Assembly: GCA_002353485.1 (NCBI GenBank) | Contig: DEJS01000020.1 | Span: 1-63,608 of the forward strand | Origin: Prevotella sp. UBA2742 | GTDB taxonomy: Bacteria; Bacteroidota; Bacteroidia; Bacteroidales; Bacteroidaceae | DNA: 63,608 bases | Direction of reading: 5' to 3' | The notes under the pieces: generated by a model | The model's input: only the letters and a program-made list of their open reading frames with translations | Database searches by the model: none | What the model was told of the DNA's origin: nothing | Shown here: piece by piece, positions 33,666 to 43,649 of the stretch | Layout of the letters: every line of letters starts with the position of its first letter | Position numbering within the stretch: position 1 is the stretch's first letter | Translations under genes and position numbers: made by a program

Positions 33666-35540
33666 ATGAGTATAAGACTTCTTATCACATTAGTGACCGT
33701 TGTCCTGACGGTTCAGGCCAAAGCAACGTCACACCTTGTCCCTTCTGAGTCAAAGAACATAGAAAATTATCGGGACATGGAACCCATTAAACTCGAGGTA
33801 CCCGAATTGAAGTTCGAACTGGGGGAGCAATCTGCTCCTGCGCTCCCCACAAACTATGATGTGGCAGACAAATGGAAACCAGACTTCGACTTCTTCAAGT
33901 CGAAGACCAATCCTGGGGTCAAGCCCTACAAGTTCATGGACGATATGACCTTCGTAGGCATACCTCTGTTCGTCGCTGGTATAGCTCTGAAGGGTGACAA
34001 GGCCATGTTCCGCGTCAACCAAAAAGCAGAGAAGGGCGGCAAGAAGAACACGCAGTTGCTGACCGATTTCAAGACTGGTATCGACGACTATACTCAGTTC
34101 TTTGGCCCTGCCATGGTGGTGGGCCTGAAACTGGGCGGCTATGAAGGTCGCAGCGACTGGCCTCGCCTGTTGGCCAGCGCCGGTATGTCGTATGCCATCA
34201 TGGCTGGTTTCGTCAATGTCATCAAGCACACCGCCAAGGAGATGCGCCCTGATGGAAGTAGTGCCAACTCGTGGCCATCGGGCCATACTGCCACGGCCTT
34301 TGTCGGTGCCACTCTGCTGCACAAGGAGTATGGTCTGACACGCTCGCCCTGGTGGTCGGTAGCTGGTTATGGCGTCGCAACAGCAACAGGTGTAATGCGT
34401 GTGCTCAACAACCGCCACTGGGTCAGTGATATCATGTCGGGTGCAGGCATTGGTATCCTGTCAACAGAGCTGGGCTATGCCCTCGGTGACCTGTTCTTCA
34501 AGGGGAAGGGCCTGCTACGTAACGACATGATACAGGATTACCAAAATCCCTCTTTCTTCAGCATCTCGATGGGTGTTGGCTTGGGCAATAAAGACCTCGA
34601 GTTTGAAAGCCAAGGCCAGAAGGTGGGTCTTAAGTTTCGTGCTGCCACGGTTGTCGACGCCGAAGGTGCCTACTTCTTTAATAAGTATGTAGGTGTAGGT
34701 GGCCGCCTCAGGGTGAGGGCTCAGTCGGCCAAGGACTTTGGCGACTTTGCCAATACAGTGAATGCCGAGGATATTTATGCATGGCAGAGTCTGCAGCCTC
34801 ACTACCAGATGGCTTATCCTGGTGACTACACAGCATCTGCTGACGGCAACGATATTACTTTCCTGAACAAGGTGGGGTATCAGACAGAGTCAGAGAGTGC
34901 CTGGGCAGCCAACGCTCCTGTCGTCGACAGCTATGGCATCGTGAAGAGCGACCACATCACTGAGTTCACCGGCAGTGTGGGCGTCTACTTCAACTTGCCC
35001 CTTAGCGAGCATTTCTCTATTGGTACCAAGGCACTCATTGGCCGTTCTATTACGCAAGACCTTGACATTGACGGCCATGCCGAGGGTAACATAAAGGACA
35101 TTAGCTATACGCTGACTCTTGACAACCGTCAGGGGAAGAAGGATGCCGAAGGCTACCCTGCAGTGATACTCGACAATTTACAGTATCCTAACAACACGGG
35201 TGACAAATGGACTGACGACTGGGAGTACCTCACCATCGGTTCCAAATCGTCAACCTCTTTTGGCACAGGAATCTCGCTTACCTATCGTTACAAGTCTAAC
35301 TTCTCTTGGCGCATCTTCTGTGATTACGACTACACACGTAAGGACTTCACGGCTACTTACGACCCCTACCACTACGTACAAAAAGGGTTGACTTCTGGTG
35401 CTGCCTACCTGATGGACGCAGCATTGGCCACTTCGACAGGCGAATACTCGGACGGTATTGGTTTGGAGCCCAGAGAATACAAGACTCGCAAGAGCATGAA
35501 CTACGTGACACTGGGTCTGTCTTTCTTGGTGAATCTATAG
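33666..35540 (+). CDS. PAP2 phosphatase fused to outer membrane barrel
   Basis: A 624-residue protein. After a signal peptide (LLITLVTVVLTVQAKA) comes a PAP2 domain at about residues 95-285, with KHTAKEMRPDGSS (K-x6-RP form), WPSGHTATAF and RVLNNRHWVSDIMSGAGIG. Residues about 295-624 are alternating beta strands ending NYVTLGLSFLVNL, like an outer membrane barrel. A phosphatase tethered to a barrel would act on lipid A or other outer membrane lipid phosphates; this is inferred. It starts 32 bases after the TolC-like gene and ends before a strong terminator, so it is probably part of the efflux operon. Confidence 0.85.
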   Translation: MSIRLLITLVTVVLTVQAKATSHLVPSESKNIENYRDMEPIKLEVPELKFELGEQSAPALPTNYDVADKWKPDFDFFKSKTNPGVKPYKFMDDMTFVGIPLFVAGIALKGDKAMFRVNQKAEKGGKKNTQLLTDFKTGIDDYTQFFGPAMVVGLKLGGYEGRSDWPRLLASAGMSYAIMAGFVNVIKHTAKEMRPDGSSANSWPSGHTATAFVGATLLHKEYGLTRSPWWSVAGYGVATATGVMRVLNNRHWVSDIMSGAGIGILSTELGYALGDLFFKGKGLLRNDMIQDYQNPSFFSISMGVGLGNKDLEFESQGQKVGLKFRAATVVDAEGAYFFNKYVGVGGRLRVRAQSAKDFGDFANTVNAEDIYAWQSLQPHYQMAYPGDYTASADGNDITFLNKVGYQTESESAWAANAPVVDSYGIVKSDHITEFTGSVGVYFNLPLSEHFSIGTKALIGRSITQDLDIDGHAEGNIKDISYTLTLDNRQGKKDAEGYPAVILDNLQYPNNTGDKWTDDWEYLTIGSKSSTSFGTGISLTYRYKSNFSWRIFCDYDYTRKDFTATYDPYHYVQKGLTSGAAYLMDAALATSTGEYSDGIGLEPREYKTRKSMNYVTLGLSFLVNL

Positions 35541-35561
35541 ACTATTATAAATTATAAAACC

Positions 35562-35601
35562 GACGACACCCACCAGTTTGAAATGGCTGGTGGGTGTCGT
35601 C
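35562..35601. terminator. Bidirectional terminator
   Basis: GACGACACCCACCAG (35562-35576) and CTGGTGGGTGTCGTC (35587-35601) form a perfect 15-bp stem with a 10-base loop. It lies between the convergent PAP2-barrel and carB genes, with A-rich and T-rich flanks on its two sides. Confidence 0.85.
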
Positions 35602-35636
35602 AGTTCTTTAGTAGGTCGCGGTTGGGCGACACTTGT

Positions 35637-38600
35637 TTAGCTGTTATACTCTTGCCATGACTTAATCTTGATGTCCTGTTCGGAAAGTGCAGTGAAGGCC
35701 TCAATGTAGGCCTTGGCCAGCCGGACATTGGTCATCAGCGGTGTGTTGTGGTCTATGGCACCACGGCGTATGCGGTAGCCGTTAGTGAGTTCGCGCTTCG
35801 TGTGGTTCTTAGGCACGTTGATGATGAGCGAGAACTGGTGGGCGGCTATCATGTCCATCACGTTGTTTTCGCCCTCTTCATCGGGCCAGTTGACGGGGGT
35901 GGCATCCACGCCGTTGTCATTGAAGAACTTCGCGGTGCCGCCAGTGGCATACACCTTGTAGCCCTTCTTTACCAGCTGCTTGGCAGGCTCCAAGAGACTT
36001 ACCTTGCCTTTGGCAGCACCAGATGAGATGAGAATGCTGGAGCCTTGCTGTGGCAGCTTGTAGCCGGTGGCGATAAGGGCGTTAAGCAGGGCTTCGTTCA
36101 GGTCATCGCCCAAGCAGCCAACTTCGCCCGTTGATGACATGTCGACGCCCAGCACGGGGTCGGCATTCTGCAGACGTGCAAACGAGAACTGCGAGGCCTT
36201 GACTCCGATGCGGTCAATGTCGAATTCGAATTTCTCGGGACGCTGATAAGGGGCATCAAGCATTATTTTCGTGGCGGTCTCAATGAAGTTACGCTTCAGA
36301 ATCTTAGACACGAAGGGGAACGAACGCGAGGCACGAAGGTTGCACTCGATAACCTTTACCTCGCGATTCTTGGCCAGGAACTGGATGTTGAAGGGACCAG
36401 AGATGTTGAGCTCCTTTGCTATCTTACGGGCTATCTTCTTTATCTGACGGATAGTAGAGAAGTAGATGTGCTGTGCAGGGAATACCATAGTCGCGTCGCC
36501 AGAGTGTACACCGGCATATTCGATGTGCTCGGAGATGGCATACTCGACAACCTCGCCCTTGTCGGCTACGGCATCGAACTCAATCTCCTTGGTTTCCTGC
36601 ATGAACTGAGAGACGACAACAGGGAATTCCTTCGACACCTCGGTGGCCATGTTGAGGAAGCGGTGCAGTTCTTCGTCGTCGTAACATACGTTCATGGCAG
36701 CACCAGAGAGCACATAGGAAGGTCGTACGAGTACGGGATAACCCACTTCGTCGACAAACTGTTTTACGTCGTCAAACGATGTCAGGGCACGCCATGCTGG
36801 TTGGTCGATGCCTAACTTGTCGAGCATGGCTGAGAACTTGTCGCGGTTCTCTGCACGGTCGATGTCAACAGGACTGGTGCCTAAGACGGGTACTCCCTGG
36901 CGGTGAAGCTTCATGGCCAGGTTATTGGGTATCTGTCCACCCACACTGACGATGACACCGCGTGGTTGTTCCAAGTCGATGACGTCGAGAACACGCTCCA
37001 AGGATAGTTCGTCGAAGTACAGACGGTCGCACATGTCGTAGTCGGTTGATACGGTCTCGGGGTTATAGTTAATCATAATAGACTTATAGCCCAGCTTGCG
37101 TGCCGTATTAATGGCGTTCACCGAGCACCAGTCAAACTCTACTGAACTACCGATACGGTAGGCTCCCGAGCCAAGAACGATGACAGACTTTTCATTGTTA
37201 TAATAGTTGATGTCGTGCTTGGGCTTGTACTTACTTGAAAGGTTCAGACTCATCCCTACTAGTTGTTTAGCCTTAGCCAGTGCTTCGGTGAAGTCATCGT
37301 GGAAGGCTGGGGTATGGGTATAGGTAAAGTACAGGTAATTGGTAAGTTCTGGATGCTCAGAGGCCACTGTGGGGATGCGCTTCACCGAGGGAGTGATGCC
37401 GCGCTCCTTGCGGTACTGGCGAACTTCGAGGTTCTCCTTCTCCATGTTGCCACTTTGGGGTTTCAGTACGAAGCGTGCTATCTGGAAGTCTGAGAATCCA
37501 CACTGCTTAACCTCAAGAAGCAAAGCATCGGGCAGGTCTTCAAGACGGTCGTACTTCTGCAGCACATGTTTCAGGTCGACGATGTGTTTCAAACGCTCCA
37601 AGAACCAGACGTCGATTTTAGTTAGTTGTTCTATACGTTCAATGGTATAGCCCTCTTCCAGCGCTTGAGCAATGGCGAAGATGCGCAGGTCGGTGGGGTT
37701 CTCCAGTGCGTCGTCGAGGTTGTCGAACTTGGTATGGTCGTTGCCCACGAAACCATGCATGCCTTGGCCTATCATACGCAGGCCTTTCTGTATCATCTCC
37801 TCAAAGGAGCGACCGATGGACATAATTTCGCCCACCGACTTCATTGAAGAACCGATATGGCGTGAAACGCCAGCGAACTTGGTGAGGTCCCATCGGGGAA
37901 TCTTGCATATCATGTAGTCGAGTGAAGGAGCTACATATGCACTTGATGTAGTACCCATTTCGCCAATCTGGTCGAGGGTATAGCCCAGAGCTATCTTAGC
38001 AGCTACGAAAGCAAGGGGATAGCCCGTTGCTTTTGAGGCCAGTGCCGAGCTACGGCTTAGTCGGGCATTGATTTCGATGATGCGGTAGTCGTTAGTCTGA
38101 GCATTGAAGGCAAACTGTATGTTACACTCGCCCACAATGTTCAAGTGACGTACGCAACGTATGGTAATATCCTGAAGCATCTTCACCTGCTGTTCTGTAA
38201 GCGAACAGGTTGGAGCTACGACGATGGACTCGCCGGTATGGATACCCAGGGGATCGAAGTTCTCCATTGAGGCGACGGTAAAGCAATGATCGTTGGCATC
38301 GCGGATGCACTCAAACTCAATCTCCTTCCAGCCCTTCAACGACTCTTCGACGAGAATTTGCGGTGCGAAGGTGAAAGCAGACTCTGCCAATTCGACGAAT
38401 GCTTTCTCGTCGGGACAGATGCCCGAGCCCAGACCACCAAGGGCGTAGGCCGAACGAATCATAATTGGGAATCCTATTTCACGTGCAGCCTTTAGAGCGT
38501 CGTCCATGTTTTCTACAGCATGCGATACGGGCACCTTCAGATTAATCTCGTCCAGTTTCTTGACGAAGAGGTCACGGTCTTCTGTGTTCATGATGGCTTC

Positions 38601-38954
38601 GACGCTGGTGCCTAACACTTGAACGTCGTACTCCTTGAGTACCCCCGTCTGATATAGCTCTGTACCACAGTTCAAAGCCGTCTGACCTCCGAAGGCAAGC
38701 AGGATGCCGTCTGGACGCTCCTTCTTGATAATCTCCGTCACGAAGTGTGTGGTGACAGGCTGGAAGTAAACCTTGTCGGCAATGCCCTCTGAGGTCTGAA
38801 TGGTAGCAATGTTGGGGTTTACTAACACCGAGGAGATACCTTCCTCGCGCAATGCCTTCAAGGCCTGTGAACCAGAGTAGTCGAACTCACCTGCTTGACC
38901 GATTTTAAGGGCACCCGAACCAAGTACGAGCACCTTTTTGAGTTTTTTTGTCAT
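35637..38954 (-). CDS. carB: Carbamoyl-phosphate synthase large subunit
   Basis: A 1105-residue enzyme making carbamoyl phosphate from bicarbonate, ammonia and two ATP for pyrimidines and arginine. The first half has VLGSGALKIGQAGEFDYSGSQA and the ATP-grasp region SAYALGGLGSGIC. A second homologous half starts at VIVLGSGAYRIGSSVEFDWC and includes PSYVLSGAAM. A C-terminal MGS-like allosteric domain (VYATGGTAKFFNDNGV) ends the protein. It is about 30 residues longer than the E. coli enzyme. No carA lies next to it. TACTTTTG (minus strand, 39000-38993) is its likely promoter, 39 bases before the ATG. Confidence 0.96.
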   Translation of the reverse strand: MTKKLKKVLVLGSGALKIGQAGEFDYSGSQALKALREEGISSVLVNPNIATIQTSEGIADKVYFQPVTTHFVTEIIKKERPDGILLAFGGQTALNCGTELYQTGVLKEYDVQVLGTSVEAIMNTEDRDLFVKKLDEINLKVPVSHAVENMDDALKAAREIGFPIMIRSAYALGGLGSGICPDEKAFVELAESAFTFAPQILVEESLKGWKEIEFECIRDANDHCFTVASMENFDPLGIHTGESIVVAPTCSLTEQQVKMLQDITIRCVRHLNIVGECNIQFAFNAQTNDYRIIEINARLSRSSALASKATGYPLAFVAAKIALGYTLDQIGEMGTTSSAYVAPSLDYMICKIPRWDLTKFAGVSRHIGSSMKSVGEIMSIGRSFEEMIQKGLRMIGQGMHGFVGNDHTKFDNLDDALENPTDLRIFAIAQALEEGYTIERIEQLTKIDVWFLERLKHIVDLKHVLQKYDRLEDLPDALLLEVKQCGFSDFQIARFVLKPQSGNMEKENLEVRQYRKERGITPSVKRIPTVASEHPELTNYLYFTYTHTPAFHDDFTEALAKAKQLVGMSLNLSSKYKPKHDINYYNNEKSVIVLGSGAYRIGSSVEFDWCSVNAINTARKLGYKSIMINYNPETVSTDYDMCDRLYFDELSLERVLDVIDLEQPRGVIVSVGGQIPNNLAMKLHRQGVPVLGTSPVDIDRAENRDKFSAMLDKLGIDQPAWRALTSFDDVKQFVDEVGYPVLVRPSYVLSGAAMNVCYDDEELHRFLNMATEVSKEFPVVVSQFMQETKEIEFDAVADKGEVVEYAISEHIEYAGVHSGDATMVFPAQHIYFSTIRQIKKIARKIAKELNISGPFNIQFLAKNREVKVIECNLRASRSFPFVSKILKRNFIETATKIMLDAPYQRPEKFEFDIDRIGVKASQFSFARLQNADPVLGVDMSSTGEVGCLGDDLNEALLNALIATGYKLPQQGSSILISSGAAKGKVSLLEPAKQLVKKGYKVYATGGTAKFFNDNGVDATPVNWPDEEGENNVMDMIAAHQFSLIINVPKNHTKRELTNGYRIRRGAIDHNTPLMTNVRLAKAYIEAFTALSEQDIKIKSWQEYNS

Positions 38955-38992
38955 ATTGTTGCGTGATTACTTAATGATTTCATTCTGACATG

Positions 38993-39000
38993 CAAAAGTA
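38993..39000 (-). promoter_or_regulatory. Minus-7 box of carB
   Basis: TACTTTTG on the minus strand, 38 bases upstream of the carB ATG, in the 104-base gap after tamB. Confidence 0.5.
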
Positions 39001-39058
39001 CAAAGAAAAAGGAAAACGGCAAAGCATGTTGACGCTTTTTTGCAGTTTTTCTATCATT

Positions 39059-42000
39059 TTATTGCTTTTTCTGATTGGCTGGCTTTCTTTTGCGTTTTAG
39101 GTTTAATAGGTCGCGCCAGCTGCTGAAGTCTTTCTTCATAATAAGGCCTATGCCCTGAGTGTTAAGCGATGAACGAGTAAAGTAGCGGTCGTTGGTCTGG
39201 TTGTAGACCTTTAGAGCTAAGTTACCATTTGGAAACAGGAGGTAACGTATGTCAAAGTCACCAATGAAGGAGGGTGATGCGGTGGTAGCCTTATCTCGAT
39301 AGCCGAACTGTCCGTTGATGAGCAGGCGATTGTTGAGCAAACGTCCATTGATGATGCCTTCGTACTCGGCATTGTTCCAGCCTTCGTCACCGGTAGAGAT
39401 GTTGGCTCCGAAGTTCCAATTACTGTTGTTGATGACCTGTGAAAGCACGGAGTTGATTTGTCCGCTGAGTGTGCCTGAAAGCAAACTCTGCATAGCTAGA
39501 GAGGTGTTGCTGCGCTGCGATTCGTCTTCAACGGCATTGTTGGCTCCTTGTGGATAGAATCGTCCGACGGCTAATAGATATATGACCTGCTGGCGCATCT
39601 CTTCCTGACCATTAATCATAGAACGAAGCATCTGTTTCTCATTGCTGTTAACATTGGGAATGTCGAGGTCAAAGTCAATGAGTGGAGCACTGGGCTGTCC
39701 CGTGATGTTCATGAGGCAGTTGACGCGGACGGTATTAGAAAAAGATTGTCCGATGTTAAGGTCGGAAAGGCTAACTCCGTTAACAATGTATTGCGCCTGT
39801 AAATTAAGCAGTGCGTTGTAAGGGTCGCCAGAGAAAATGATGTTACCACCCTCGCGAAAGGTGAAGTCTTTGCGGATAATGTCTTGAATGGTAAGGTTGT
39901 AGGTGCCTTCACTCACCTCATAGGTACCAAACATATTGAACCCGCCCTTGTTATAGTAAGTAGCATGTATATCGCCAGTACCCCTCAAGGTAATGTAGTC
40001 GCCGGTGCGGGCGTCCATAAGCAGGCGGATGGCTGCATCGGGTGTAGCATTGACTTTGATATTCATGTTGAGGTCAGAGCGGAAATTGTCTGGTGCTGTG
40101 TGGTCATGGCGATTCTTTTTTGGCAGTAACGAATCGGTAGTTCCGGCAGTTCCCCACTGGATGAACTCCTGATCTGTAATGATGTCAGGCGTAGAGGCAT
40201 TATATACAAAGACAGACTTGGAAAGCGGAGTGACGTCGGCCTGGATGGTTACCTCGCCGTCACGTCCATGAATAGCTGCATTGCCATCAACAAAAACGGT
40301 ACCGTAGAAGTTTTGGTCGCCGAAGTCGGGGAAGTCGTATGCCATCAGTTGTTGGGAATTGACATAGATGTCGTACGTCATATTGGTCAAGTCTTGATGA
40401 TGAATGCCGCCTGTAAGCATGCCCTCGTTGCCATGGATGTCGTAAATGGGACAATGTACAAACATTATTTCGTTAGGTACCATGCGCAGTGTGTCGTTGC
40501 GCATTTCGTAGGTGCAGCCCAGTGTCTTAACATGTGCAGTGCCGTTAAGCACCAGCTGGCCTGTCAGGTTGATGGCGTCAAGAGGACCTACTATTCGAAG
40601 TTCGCCATTGCCATGGCCGTCGATATGGCTGAGGAAACTCTCTGTAAACGAATGGGCAAAGTCGAGATAGGAACCGTCAGCCTGTATGCCCAAGTCTATA
40701 AAATTACGCTCTGGCGACACGTAGCCATTAATGTAAGTCTTGGCGTCAGGACCGTCGTCTGCTGTGGCATGGATGTCTATCTGTTGCTCTTCTTCGTTCC
40801 AGTCAACCTCTGCATATAGTGTTCCCATTCGGCCGTGCTGGAATTTGAAGTCACGGACTCCAAGACGGGCATCGGCCTGCAGGGTGCCGAAGATGCCTCT
40901 TAATTGGGCTGTTCCTGAAGCGTAACCGTTGAAGTCGACTGCATCGAAGTCTACGAGTTGGAGTATATAGCTTATGTCAATGTCAATAAGGTCAGCTGAT
41001 AGGGTGTCGGCAGTGTTCTCTGACGCAGTTCCATTTATAATAAGGTGTTGCTGCTCATGGCGTACGGCAAAGTTGCTGATGTCCAGATAGTTCTTGGAGT
41101 AGGTAATGAATGCAGGGTCGATAATCCATTCCGTATCGTGCATGTTAATGATAGATGGCTGAATGTTGATTAGGGCCGTTTGCTTGCCGTCCAATGACGT
41201 AGTGAAGTTGGCAATGGCGTTCAACTGCCCTTTCAAGGTCTGTTCCTTCTGGTGGTTGTCCCATACCATTGAGGCATGAAGGTTGTTATCAGCAGCCTTG
41301 CCAAAGGCATGCACCTCAATAGATGGTGCATCATCGTACAACTTAGCTATGCGCAGGTCGAAGCGCAGCGAGTCTTGTGGTGAAGAAATGCTGATGTGCC
41401 CCTGCTTGTATCCGTTGTCGCCATAATAGAAATGGGGAATGTCACACTCTAAGACGATTTGGCGTGTTTGGTCATTGACAATACCCTGAAGCATGAGAGG
41501 AGCCTTGAGGTCGACGGGTACCTGAAGCAAGCTCTGCAACCAGTCGCTTTTGTTTATTTGTGCCTTAACAGCGAAGTCATTGTGGGTTTGCGGATTCACT
41601 TTTGGCAATCCCGGTAGAGTAGGGAGTGTGGCAGCCAGAAAGTTAGTAAAGCTCTGTGCCAAGGTCTCGTATTCGAAGTTACCCGTGATGTCTACCTGGC
41701 CAAAGTCACTTTGAAGGTTGACATAGTGAATGTCATTGTCATAGCCTGTCGCAATATGCAAGGAGTCGAGCCTATAACTGTGTTGAGGAGACGTCATGGA
41801 GAAGTGGGAAATGTCGATAGTACCTACTGCATCGTTAATATTGCTGGCAATGAAGTTTGCTGAAATATGGGCATCAAAAACGGCTACACCCCATTGGGCT
41901 GACAGATGGGTGGCCTGTGGTGAAAAGTGCGTCACATCAGCAGTCAGGTTGACAATGCTACGGTGTCCTCTGTCTACATTGCCTTCGAGACACAGACCGA

Positions 42001-43519
42001 TGTTGGGGTCGTCGATGTTTAACTTGCCTATTATATTGGTACTGCTGGCAGAACCGTTTACATTGATGTTTTGGTAATGGTAGCCGTTGAAATCGAAATG
42101 CTGTACCATTCCTTTTGCATTAACAATAGGACTGCTGCCTTCAGGCAAACGCCCTTCTACATGGATGGTGGTGGCTAACTGGCCAAACTTGTCGTCAGCT
42201 AAGAGGCGGTTTAGACTGATGTTCTTTGTTTCAATATTTCCATGAAAGACGTGCTGCTTATCAATATCGAATTGAATCGCTACATCGCCGACATCGCTGT
42301 TCATCCTGCTGTTAAAATCTATCATGCCCATACCTTCACCTTTTATTATTCCGATAAAGTGGACATTTCCTAAACGGGCTAATACTGCCGGTACATCAGT
42401 AGCTTGCGCTTTCAGATTCTGAGAGATGAAATTAACAGTCTTGTCAGACAATTTCAAATTATTAATATTGGCTTGCCACGATGGTTCCCGCTGACTTAGA
42501 TGGTCAATCCATCCGTCTATATTCAGGTCTATATCACCTGTGGTAGAGCCTATTACAAGATTAGGAAGCGTGAGTTTGTCATTTTTGCCTTCAATATTAG
42601 AAGAGATAAATAATGTACTTTTAAAGGTCTTTAGCGACGGAATAAAACAAGCTAAGTCAGAGAGTGTTATACTTGATGACATAATGCCTCCCTTGTAACG
42701 TATTGAAGGAATAACCAATGCATTGTTGTTTACCACATAGTGGGCTTCCATGTCATCAAGTTGTACGTTGGTATGGGGTAGCTGTAGGTTGAATCCTTTC
42801 AATAGACTGTGACTCCTGCCACCTGTATAGTGAAAAACCAGCTTGTCGATTTGAAGTCCGGATTGTTCTTTAAATGAAAGGCGTTTAACATTTATGTTGA
42901 TTGTATCGTTGGTTAGGGCTTTCAATATGACGTGAGCGCTGAGGTCACTAACCTGAAGATGTTTTGTATTGAACACACCTGGTGTCTGAGGCAGGTCGTA
43001 ACGATTATAGCTGAAACTGCTGTTACGCATGATGAACGAATTGATGCGAAGGTCGAGTGGGGGCGTATTTGTCGTATCTTTCGATGTCAGTGAGTCGAGT
43101 GCAAATTGGAAGTTGGGTTTGCTCAACGAATCGAGCTGATATAAGTTGGCATTGGCACCAAACAGCTGAATAGAGGCTATACTTATCTTGCCTTGGGCGA
43201 ATGGCAACAATTCAACACGGGCAGAAAGCCTGCGGGCGTGGAGCATGTCGCAACCTTTTTGGTCACGTATGACAACGTTATAAAGGCGAACGTTATTGGG
43301 AATTCCAACGTCGATGCTACCGATTGTAACACTGGTGCCTAGTTTCTCACTAATCATGCTAGCTAATTGGCGACCGAAGAATTGCTGTACGGCAGGAATC
43401 TTGAAAGTCAAAATAAACACAAGGTATAGACCAAGAATGGTCCATACAAGAATGTTAGATATGTATCTTATCAGCTTCAAATCTGTCAGCTTGGGTTTGC
43501 AAAAGTGAGTATTAGACAC
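39059..43519 (-). CDS. tamB: TamB: translocation and assembly module protein
   Basis: A 1486-residue AsmA-like envelope protein. One N-terminal membrane helix (residues about 21-43, ISNILVWTILGLYLVFILTF) anchors it in the inner membrane. LASMISEKLGTSVTIGSIDV is the usual AsmA-like start of the periplasmic part, and a very long repetitive beta structure follows. The C-terminal DUF490 domain (from about residue 1000, NGYVSPERNFIDLGIQADG onward) ends with the conserved LLFPNGNLALKVYNQTNDRYFTRSSLNTQGIGLIMKKDF. It should span the periplasm and work with TamL, or act as a lipid conduit. It stands alone here, with carB downstream and the nqr operon divergent. Confidence 0.92.
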   Translation of the reverse strand: MSNTHFCKPKLTDLKLIRYISNILVWTILGLYLVFILTFKIPAVQQFFGRQLASMISEKLGTSVTIGSIDVGIPNNVRLYNVVIRDQKGCDMLHARRLSARVELLPFAQGKISIASIQLFGANANLYQLDSLSKPNFQFALDSLTSKDTTNTPPLDLRINSFIMRNSSFSYNRYDLPQTPGVFNTKHLQVSDLSAHVILKALTNDTININVKRLSFKEQSGLQIDKLVFHYTGGRSHSLLKGFNLQLPHTNVQLDDMEAHYVVNNNALVIPSIRYKGGIMSSSITLSDLACFIPSLKTFKSTLFISSNIEGKNDKLTLPNLVIGSTTGDIDLNIDGWIDHLSQREPSWQANINNLKLSDKTVNFISQNLKAQATDVPAVLARLGNVHFIGIIKGEGMGMIDFNSRMNSDVGDVAIQFDIDKQHVFHGNIETKNISLNRLLADDKFGQLATTIHVEGRLPEGSSPIVNAKGMVQHFDFNGYHYQNINVNGSASSTNIIGKLNIDDPNIGLCLEGNVDRGHRSIVNLTADVTHFSPQATHLSAQWGVAVFDAHISANFIASNINDAVGTIDISHFSMTSPQHSYRLDSLHIATGYDNDIHYVNLQSDFGQVDITGNFEYETLAQSFTNFLAATLPTLPGLPKVNPQTHNDFAVKAQINKSDWLQSLLQVPVDLKAPLMLQGIVNDQTRQIVLECDIPHFYYGDNGYKQGHISISSPQDSLRFDLRIAKLYDDAPSIEVHAFGKAADNNLHASMVWDNHQKEQTLKGQLNAIANFTTSLDGKQTALINIQPSIINMHDTEWIIDPAFITYSKNYLDISNFAVRHEQQHLIINGTASENTADTLSADLIDIDISYILQLVDFDAVDFNGYASGTAQLRGIFGTLQADARLGVRDFKFQHGRMGTLYAEVDWNEEEQQIDIHATADDGPDAKTYINGYVSPERNFIDLGIQADGSYLDFAHSFTESFLSHIDGHGNGELRIVGPLDAINLTGQLVLNGTAHVKTLGCTYEMRNDTLRMVPNEIMFVHCPIYDIHGNEGMLTGGIHHQDLTNMTYDIYVNSQQLMAYDFPDFGDQNFYGTVFVDGNAAIHGRDGEVTIQADVTPLSKSVFVYNASTPDIITDQEFIQWGTAGTTDSLLPKKNRHDHTAPDNFRSDLNMNIKVNATPDAAIRLLMDARTGDYITLRGTGDIHATYYNKGGFNMFGTYEVSEGTYNLTIQDIIRKDFTFREGGNIIFSGDPYNALLNLQAQYIVNGVSLSDLNIGQSFSNTVRVNCLMNITGQPSAPLIDFDLDIPNVNSNEKQMLRSMINGQEEMRQQVIYLLAVGRFYPQGANNAVEDESQRSNTSLAMQSLLSGTLSGQINSVLSQVINNSNWNFGANISTGDEGWNNAEYEGIINGRLLNNRLLINGQFGYRDKATTASPSFIGDFDIRYLLFPNGNLALKVYNQTNDRYFTRSSLNTQGIGLIMKKDFSSWRDLLNLKRKRKPANQKKQ

Positions 43520-43530
43520 TCATTCAGCTG

Positions 43531-43610
43531 CAAAATTACATTAAAAAGTTGTGATAAAGGCTTTTTTTGTGTTATTTTCTTCAGTATGTACCTATTTTTT
43601 ATTAATTTTG
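43531..43610. promoter_or_regulatory. Divergent promoters of tamB and nqr
   Basis: TAATTTTG on the minus strand (43538-43531) lies 11 bases before the tamB ATG. TAATTTTG on the plus strand (43603-43610) gives nqrA a leader of about 35 bases. Confidence 0.5.
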
Positions 43611-43649
43611 CACACAATCAGGCAAAAATTATTCGTAAACATTTCAATA

